From Pseudomonadota bacterium (GTDB lineage Bacteria; Pseudomonadota; Alphaproteobacteria; Reyranellales; Reyranellaceae): a DNA stretch of 19,270 bases. Below, piece by piece: positions 15,023 through 19,270 of the stretch (the first letter of the stretch is position 1; the number at the start of each line of letters is the position of its first letter). The notes beneath the pieces are model-generated. The model saw nothing but the letters and a program-made list of their open reading frames with translations. It did no database searches and was not told the origin of the DNA. The stretch lies in the NCBI GenBank assembly GCA_023436825.1, contig JAEZHS010000446.1:1-19270 (forward strand), read 5' to 3'. The position numbers and the translations under genes are program-made.

Positions 15023-15855
15023 TGACCCAGCAAGGACACCTTGTCATCAGCGGCGTGTTCAAGACATTCCGCGTGAATGGCGATCCCCTGCGGGTTCTCT
15101 CCGGACTCGACCTCGAGGTCGCGCCCGGCGGCTTCCTGACGATCGTCGGGGCGAGCGGTTGCGGCAAGTCCACCCTGCTGCGTCTGGTGGCGGGACTCGA
15201 CACCGCGTTCGACGGCAGCGTGCAGGTCGACGGCGATCCGGTCACGGCACCCAGCCTCGACCGTGGTCTGGTCTTCCAGGAGTCGCGCCTGTTCCCATGG
15301 CTCACCGTCGCCCAGAACGTCGCGCTCGGATTGCTCAACTCGCCGCTGGACAAGGCACAGCGCCGGCGCGAGGTCAGCGCGCACATCGAACTGGTGGGGC
15401 TGGGCGGCTTCGAGAAGGCCTATCCACACCAGCTCTCCGGCGGCATGGCCCAGCGCGTCGCGATCGCGCGCGGGTTGGTCAACCGGCCGCGCATCCTGCT
15501 GCTCGACGAGCCCTTCGGGGCGCTCGATGCGTTGACACGGGCGCACCTGCAGGACGAGCTGCAGCGCATCTGGGCGGCCGAGCGCACGACCATGCTTCTG
15601 GTCACGCACGATGTCGAGGAAGCCACCTATCTCGGTGACAAGGTCGTCGTGATGGCGCCCCGACCAGGACGCATCGCCGCGACCTTCGACGTTTCGTTCG
15701 CGCGGCCGCGCGAACGCACCGATCCTGCTCTCGGCCGGCTGCGCGACGACGTCATGGCGGCCCTCCAGGCGACCGCGTCGACGAGCGTCGCGCCGCCCAA
15801 GCCGGTGCCGACGCCGGCCGCGACCACCACGCCCCTTCTTGTCTCCGCAGAATAG
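15022..15855 (+). CDS. ABC transporter ATP-binding protein (SsuB/TauB type)
   Basis: The 277-residue ATPase energises import by the two permeases encoded downstream. Walker A GASGCGKST is at residues 43-51 and the Q-loop glutamine (VFQESRLFPW) near 86. The signature LSGGMAQRVAIARGL starts at 138, Walker B LLLDEPFGALD ends in the D-loop at about 169, and the switch histidine is in LLVTHDVEEA. This combination, particularly QESRLFPWLTV, is typical of the nitrate/sulfonate/taurine importer group. I start it at the ATG at 15022, which overlaps the dioxygenase stop by one base. The last 25 residues are proline/alanine-rich and probably disordered. The binding-protein gene follows after 11 nt. Confidence 0.95.
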   Translation: MTQQGHLVISGVFKTFRVNGDPLRVLSGLDLEVAPGGFLTIVGASGCGKSTLLRLVAGLDTAFDGSVQVDGDPVTAPSLDRGLVFQESRLFPWLTVAQNVALGLLNSPLDKAQRRREVSAHIELVGLGGFEKAYPHQLSGGMAQRVAIARGLVNRPRILLLDEPFGALDALTRAHLQDELQRIWAAERTTMLLVTHDVEEATYLGDKVVVMAPRPGRIAATFDVSFARPRERTDPALGRLRDDVMAALQATASTSVAPPKPVPTPAATTTPLLVSAE

Positions 15856-15866
15856 GATCTCGACAG

Positions 15867-16943
15867 ATGTTGCATCGCCGCACCTTGATGGCAGCACTTG
15901 CCGGCGCGACAGCCGCGCCCGCCATTGTCAGCGCGCAGCCCGCCAAGCCGGTCGTCATCCGGTTCGGCTTCGCCAATGTCGGCGTCGACAATCGCCAGTT
16001 CTCGGGCGGCAATCCGATCGCGGTTGCCCACGCCGAGGGCTATTTCGACCGCGAGCTGGCCGACCGGCCGGACGTGCGGATCGAGTACTCCTTCTTCAAG
16101 GGTGCCGGCCCGGCGGTGAACGAGGCCTTTGCCAACGGCCAGCTCGACTTCGCCTCGCAGGGCGACCTGCCCCAGGTCGTGGGCCGCGCAAGCGGCCTCA
16201 AGACCCGCCAGCTCGCAGCCGGCGGCGCCCATGCGCCGATGTACCTCGCAGTCCCGTTGAACTCGGAGCTACGCTCCGTGAAGGACCTCAAGGGGCACAA
16301 GGTCGCGATCTTCCGCGGCACCAACAACCATCTCGCCGCCGTGAAGGTCCTGGCTGCAAACGGGCTGTCCGAGCGGGACTTTCAAGGCATCAACATGGAT
16401 GAGGCGTCGACCAACGCCGCACTGGCCACCGGCAACATCGACGCCGCCTTCGGCAACTTCGGACTCCTGCTCCTGCAGAGCCAGGGCCTGGTGAAGATCA
16501 TCTACACGACGAAGGGGGACAATCCGGCCTTCGAGCGCCAGGGCACGCTGATCGCCAACGATGCCTTCGCCAGCCAGCATCCCGCCTTGACGCAGAAGAT
16601 CGTCACCGCCCTGGTGAAGGCCGCGCACTGGTCCTCACAAGAGGAGAATCGCGAATCCTTCTTCGAGATCTCCGCCCGCTCGGGCCGGCCCGCCGCCGCC
16701 TACAAGGCCGACTTTGAAGGCCAGAAGCTCGCCTATCGCAATTCGCCGCTGATCGACGACTACCTGATCCAGCAGTATCGGACCCAGGCCCGTCAAGCGA
16801 AGGAGTACGGGCTCATCCGGCGCGACGTCAGCGTGGACGGATGGTTCGATCCGCAGTTCCTCAATACCGCGCTGAAGCAGCTCGGCCTCGAGGCCTTCTG
16901 GCCACGCTACGACGCCGACGGCAAGACGCAGGACAAGGTCTAG
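15867..16943 (+). CDS. Periplasmic sulfonate-type substrate-binding protein (SsuA/TauA-like)
   Basis: A 358-residue binding protein that would capture the ligand in the periplasm and deliver it to the permeases. The N-terminus MLHRRTLMAALAGATAAPAI continues to VSA-Q, a signal peptide with likely cleavage after residue 23; the RR pair makes Tat export possible but not certain. The mature protein has the type II binding fold of the SsuA/NMT1-like family: IRFGFANVGVDN, then EGYFDREL, FANGQLDFASQGDLPQVVG, and LKGHKVAIFRGTNNHLA. AGGATC lies 9 nt before the ATG. The stop shares a base with the GTG start of the next gene (TAGTG). Ligand identity is inferred only from operon context. Confidence 0.92.
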   Translation: MLHRRTLMAALAGATAAPAIVSAQPAKPVVIRFGFANVGVDNRQFSGGNPIAVAHAEGYFDRELADRPDVRIEYSFFKGAGPAVNEAFANGQLDFASQGDLPQVVGRASGLKTRQLAAGGAHAPMYLAVPLNSELRSVKDLKGHKVAIFRGTNNHLAAVKVLAANGLSERDFQGINMDEASTNAALATGNIDAAFGNFGLLLLQSQGLVKIIYTTKGDNPAFERQGTLIANDAFASQHPALTQKIVTALVKAAHWSSQEENRESFFEISARSGRPAAAYKADFEGQKLAYRNSPLIDDYLIQQYRTQARQAKEYGLIRRDVSVDGWFDPQFLNTALKQLGLEAFWPRYDADGKTQDKV

Positions 16944-17731
16944 TGTCGGTCGCCGCACTTGCCGTCGGGGGTCCGGACACAAAGCCACCGACCGTCGCGC
17001 TCGCGTTGTTGCTGCCGCTCGCGCTGGTCGGATTGTGGGCGCTGAGCGCACACCAAGGCTGGCTGCCCCTGCAGATCCTGCCCGCTCCCGGCGAAGCGCT
17101 CGACGCGCTGTGGGACCTGGCGAAGAAAGGCGACCTCGCACGCGATACCGCGATCAGCCTGCTGCGCGTCGTCGAGGGCTTCGCTGCCGGCTGCGTACTG
17201 GGACTGCTGCTCGGCATCGCCATGGGCCTGTCGCCGACCGTCGAGGACTACGCCAAGCCGCTGTTCACCGCCTTCGCCCAGGTGCCAACGCTGGGATGGA
17301 TCCCGCTACTCATGCTGCTGGTCGGCATTGGCGAGGCGTTGAAGATCATCGTCATCGCCAAGGCAGCCTTCGTCCCCATCGCCCTGAACACGCTGGCCGG
17401 CATCCGCGCCGTGCCCAGGCACTACGCCGAGGTCGGCGCGGTGTTCCGATTCACACGCTGGCAGATGCTGACCAAGGTCGTGCTGCCGGCCTCAGTGCCA
17501 CCGATCTTCACCGGCATGCGCTACGGCCTGACCCACTCGTGGAACGCGCTGGTTGCCGTCGAGCTGCTCGCCTCGGCGGAAGGGCTGGGCTACCTGCTGG
17601 TGTGGGGCCGCCAGATGTTCTGGCTCGACACCATGATGGGCGCCATGGTGGTGATCGGCTTGGTCGGCTTCCTGCTCGACCGATTCATGGCGGGCGCGGA
17701 GCGTCACCTGCAGCGCTGGCGGCCGGCATGA
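16943..17731 (+). CDS. ABC transporter permease, first (SsuC/TauC type)
   Basis: A 262-residue inner-membrane permease with about six helices, beginning with VALALLLPLALVGLWALSAH. The cytoplasmic coupling loop ('EAA' loop) is AEVGAVFRFTRWQMLTKVVL followed by PASVP, as in SsuC. The frame extends upstream into the binding-protein gene, but that part is hydrophilic and arginine-rich. The GTG at 16943, overlapping the TAG of the binding-protein gene by one base, is the likely start. The gene ends in an ATGA overlap with the second permease, so both should be made in similar amounts. It differs clearly from the second permease, so the pair probably forms a heterodimeric channel. Confidence 0.9.
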   Translation: MSVAALAVGGPDTKPPTVALALLLPLALVGLWALSAHQGWLPLQILPAPGEALDALWDLAKKGDLARDTAISLLRVVEGFAAGCVLGLLLGIAMGLSPTVEDYAKPLFTAFAQVPTLGWIPLLMLLVGIGEALKIIVIAKAAFVPIALNTLAGIRAVPRHYAEVGAVFRFTRWQMLTKVVLPASVPPIFTGMRYGLTHSWNALVAVELLASAEGLGYLLVWGRQMFWLDTMMGAMVVIGLVGFLLDRFMAGAERHLQRWRPA

Positions 17732-18477
17732 GGAAGGCGCTGCGCGGCCTGGTACTGCCGCTCCTGCTGCTCGCCTGCTGGCAGGCGGCCAGCCATCTCG
17801 GCCTGGTCGACCGACGAATCCTGCCGCCGCTCGAACGGGTGGCCCATACGGCCATCGACCAGATAGTCAATCACGGCCTGCTCGGCCATCTCGCCATAAG
17901 CCTTCTGCGGGACCTGGTCGGCTTCTCATTGGGTGCCCTGCTCGGGCTGGTCGCGGGCGCCGTGCTCGGGCTGTCGCGCACTATCGATCTGTTGGTCTTT
18001 CCTTCCTTCAACGGTCTGCGCCAGATCGCCATTCTCGCCTGGATCCCCCTGATATCGATCTGGTTCGGCATCGGCGAGACGGCGAAGGTGGTGTTCATCA
18101 CGGCCGCGGCCTTCATTCCCGTCGTCCTGAACACCTACGAAGGATTTCGCAGCGCCCCGGAATCGCTGGTGGAAGTGGCTCGTGCACTCACCTTCACGCG
18201 CTGGCAGGCCATAACCCGGCTCTATCTGCCGGCCGCCCTGCCCTCCGTCGCCACCGGCGTCCACCTGGCGCTGATCTATTCCTGGGTCGCCAGCATCGGC
18301 TCGGAGTACTTCATGACAGTCGGGCCGGGCATCGGCGGCATGATCATCGCCGGTCGCGAGCGGTTCGAAATGGATCTGGTGATGCTCGGCATCCTGATCC
18401 TCGGCTTGGTCGGTTTCCTGATCAATCGCAGCGCGTCGCTCGTCGAAGCCCGGCTGCTGCGATGGCAAAAAGCATGA
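17728..18477 (+). CDS. ABC transporter permease, second (SsuC/TauC type)
   Basis: A 249-residue inner-membrane permease starting MRKALRGLVLPLLLLACWQA, with a coupling loop VEVARALTFTRWQAITRLYL followed by PAALP. It resembles the first permease in length and design (ILAWIPLISIWFGIGETAKV against LGWIPLLMLLVGIGEALKII) but is too different for a recent duplication. The start is the ATG at 17728 in an ATGA overlap. Most Ssu/Tau importers use one permease gene as a homodimer, so the two-gene arrangement is a less common variant. The small gene following is 105 nt downstream. Confidence 0.92.
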   Translation: MRKALRGLVLPLLLLACWQAASHLGLVDRRILPPLERVAHTAIDQIVNHGLLGHLAISLLRDLVGFSLGALLGLVAGAVLGLSRTIDLLVFPSFNGLRQIAILAWIPLISIWFGIGETAKVVFITAAAFIPVVLNTYEGFRSAPESLVEVARALTFTRWQAITRLYLPAALPSVATGVHLALIYSWVASIGSEYFMTVGPGIGGMIIAGRERFEMDLVMLGILILGLVGFLINRSASLVEARLLRWQKA

Positions 18478-18503
18478 CTCTTCGCTGCACGGTGCCAACC
18501 ACG

Positions 18504-18548
18504 CAGAAGGCGCTTTCTCCGGCGGCCTCATCTTTGGTTTTGTCGGTT
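18504..18548 (+). repeat. 45-bp repeat, copy 2 (upstream of the small gene)
   Basis: This is the partner of 13979-14023, in the same orientation; differences fall at positions 7, 9, 15-17, 39-40 and 43 of the repeat. It starts 27 nt after the second permease and ends 34 nt before the ATG at 18583. The central 21 bases are identical. Confidence 0.7.
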
Positions 18549-18582
18549 CTCTTCGCACCGTCAACAGCTCAGGAGCAACCCT

Positions 18583-18840
18583 ATGAGTCGCTTCGCGGCA
18601 CCGTCCATGTCCTTCCGCCTGACCGTCAGGCTGCCCGGCAATCGCGGCATGCACGGCCATGGCGAATGTGCGCTGGCCAGCGACGCCTTCGCCCTCTACC
18701 GGCGCGTTGCCAAGGCGCGCCAGTGGGCGGTCGAGATCCTCGTTCTTCGTGACGGTGAGGAAAGGCGGATCAGCGGTCCCGAACTGGAGGCCATCGCCGT
18801 GCGAGAACATCTCGATCGTCACAAGGCCGCGGCGACATGA
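18583..18840 (+). CDS. Small conserved-looking hypothetical protein
   Basis: An 85-residue protein with no recognised family. It has a hydrophilic, mixed alpha/beta composition (FRLTVRLPGNRGMHGHGECA, then SDAFALYRRVAKARQWAVEI and RISGPELEAIAVREHLDRHK) with no signal peptide or membrane segment. It is preceded by AGGAG 7 nt before the ATG, and its codon use follows the local GC3 bias, supporting a real gene. It lies in the same direction as the transporter operon, 105 nt after it, behind a copy of the 45-bp repeat. It might belong to the operon or have its own promoter. Function unknown. Confidence 0.65.
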   Translation: MSRFAAPSMSFRLTVRLPGNRGMHGHGECALASDAFALYRRVAKARQWAVEILVLRDGEERRISGPELEAIAVREHLDRHKAAAT

Positions 18841-18861
18841 GACAATCGTCGATACACCCCC

Positions 18862-19270
18862 TCAAGCGGTTCGCGCCGCCAGGACCAACGCCCACAGCAG
18901 GCTGCCGCAGGTCACGAGATCCAGCGGGAGGCGCAGTCGGCTGCGCGCCGTCCAACGCCGCGCCGCTGCCTCGCTCACGGTACCCGGTGCGGCCTTCTCG
19001 AAGGCGAGCGCCTTGGGGATGAAGTCGAAGGCCGACCACAGGCGCATGACGGCGTGGCTCGCCAGCGCCACCAGCAGGCACGTCCGCACGGTGGGCTGCG
19101 ACCACGCAGAGACCAGGGCCGCGATCAGCACGACCTCGAAGACGACGTGGATGGCGATCCAGAAGCGCTTGCGCGAGATGCCGCCGCGCGCGGGCTGCAC
19201 GAGGTCGGGGCGCCTGGGCCAGAACGGATCGACGACGGAGAACTCATAAAGGCCGCCGCCGACGCTGGCC
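18862..19270 (-). CDS. Hypothetical membrane protein, C-terminal part (runs off the right edge)
   Basis: On the minus strand this frame is open from the window edge (ASVGGGLYEFSVVDPFWPRR...) to a stop at 18862; 135 residues are visible. A GTG at 19200 could be read as a start, but the upstream residues (GLYEFSVVDPFWPRRPDLVQ) look like real protein, so the true start is probably outside the window. Three hydrophobic stretches follow: FWIAIHVVFEVVLIAALVSA, TCLLVALASHAVMRLW, and LVTCGSLLWALVLAA. It is likely an integral membrane protein; no family is recognised. It converges with the small gene on the plus strand, with a gap of 21 nt and no clear terminator. Confidence 0.7.
   Translation of the reverse strand, partial: ASVGGGLYEFSVVDPFWPRRPDLVQPARGGISRKRFWIAIHVVFEVVLIAALVSAWSQPTVRTCLLVALASHAVMRLWSAFDFIPKALAFEKAAPGTVSEAAARRWTARSRLRLPLDLVTCGSLLWALVLAARTA

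Noticed and set aside
16841..16942. Upstream extension of the first permease from an ATG at 16841
   Set aside because: It lies inside the binding-protein gene in another frame and is hydrophilic and arginine-rich; the GTG overlapping the previous stop is more credible.

Overview
The window looks like chromosomal DNA from a GC-rich alphaproteobacterium. The coding regions have strongly GC-biased third positions, genes are tightly packed with 1-4 nt overlaps or gaps, and the ribosomal protein L36 is the 41-residue form typical of Alphaproteobacteria. I cannot fix the genus; a Rhodospirillales/Hyphomicrobiales-type soil bacterium is a reasonable guess. No tRNA, rRNA or CRISPR array is visible.

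Left edge (1-2273), accessory: the first 217 bases are the end of an IS3-like insertion sequence, with the start of its orfA on the minus strand. Only 5 bp away begins a segment (223-2273) bounded by divergent inverted repeats of about 85 bp. It carries two minus-strand genes, a small dimeric alpha/beta-barrel-like protein and a class I methyltransferase, and no transposase. Its right end lies one base beyond the paaK stop codon.

Centre (2275-12216), core metabolism, all minus strand. In transcription order: rpmJ (with its own sigma-70-like promoter, a hairpin in its leader and an intrinsic terminator), glcD-glcE-glcF (glycolate oxidase) with a small secreted TPR protein attached, then a metal-dependent amidohydrolase, a large multi-pass DUF2339 membrane protein and a phenylacetate-CoA ligase (paaK). 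Spacings of 2-70 nt suggest the run from glcD to paaK is one or two operons. GlcDEF would oxidise glycolate to glyoxylate; the later genes have no obvious link to that.

Right part (12386-18840): a minus-strand CmcJ/NvfI-type non-haem iron oxygenase is divergent, across a ~500-bp spacer, from a plus-strand operon. That operon is a TauD-family Fe(II)/2-oxoglutarate dioxygenase, an ABC ATPase, a periplasmic binding protein and two different permeases. It resembles sulfonate (Ssu/Tau) sulfur-scavenging systems: import of an organosulfur compound, then oxidative release of sulfite. A small uncharacterised gene follows. A 45-bp repeat (37 of 45 identical) occurs both upstream of the dioxygenase and upstream of this small gene. 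The window ends in a membrane protein gene on the minus strand that runs off the right edge.

The items most worth a second look are the inverted-repeat-bounded two-gene segment, the 45-bp repeat flanking the sulfonate-type operon, the hairpin in the rpmJ leader, and the iron oxygenase with an unusually long N-terminal region.
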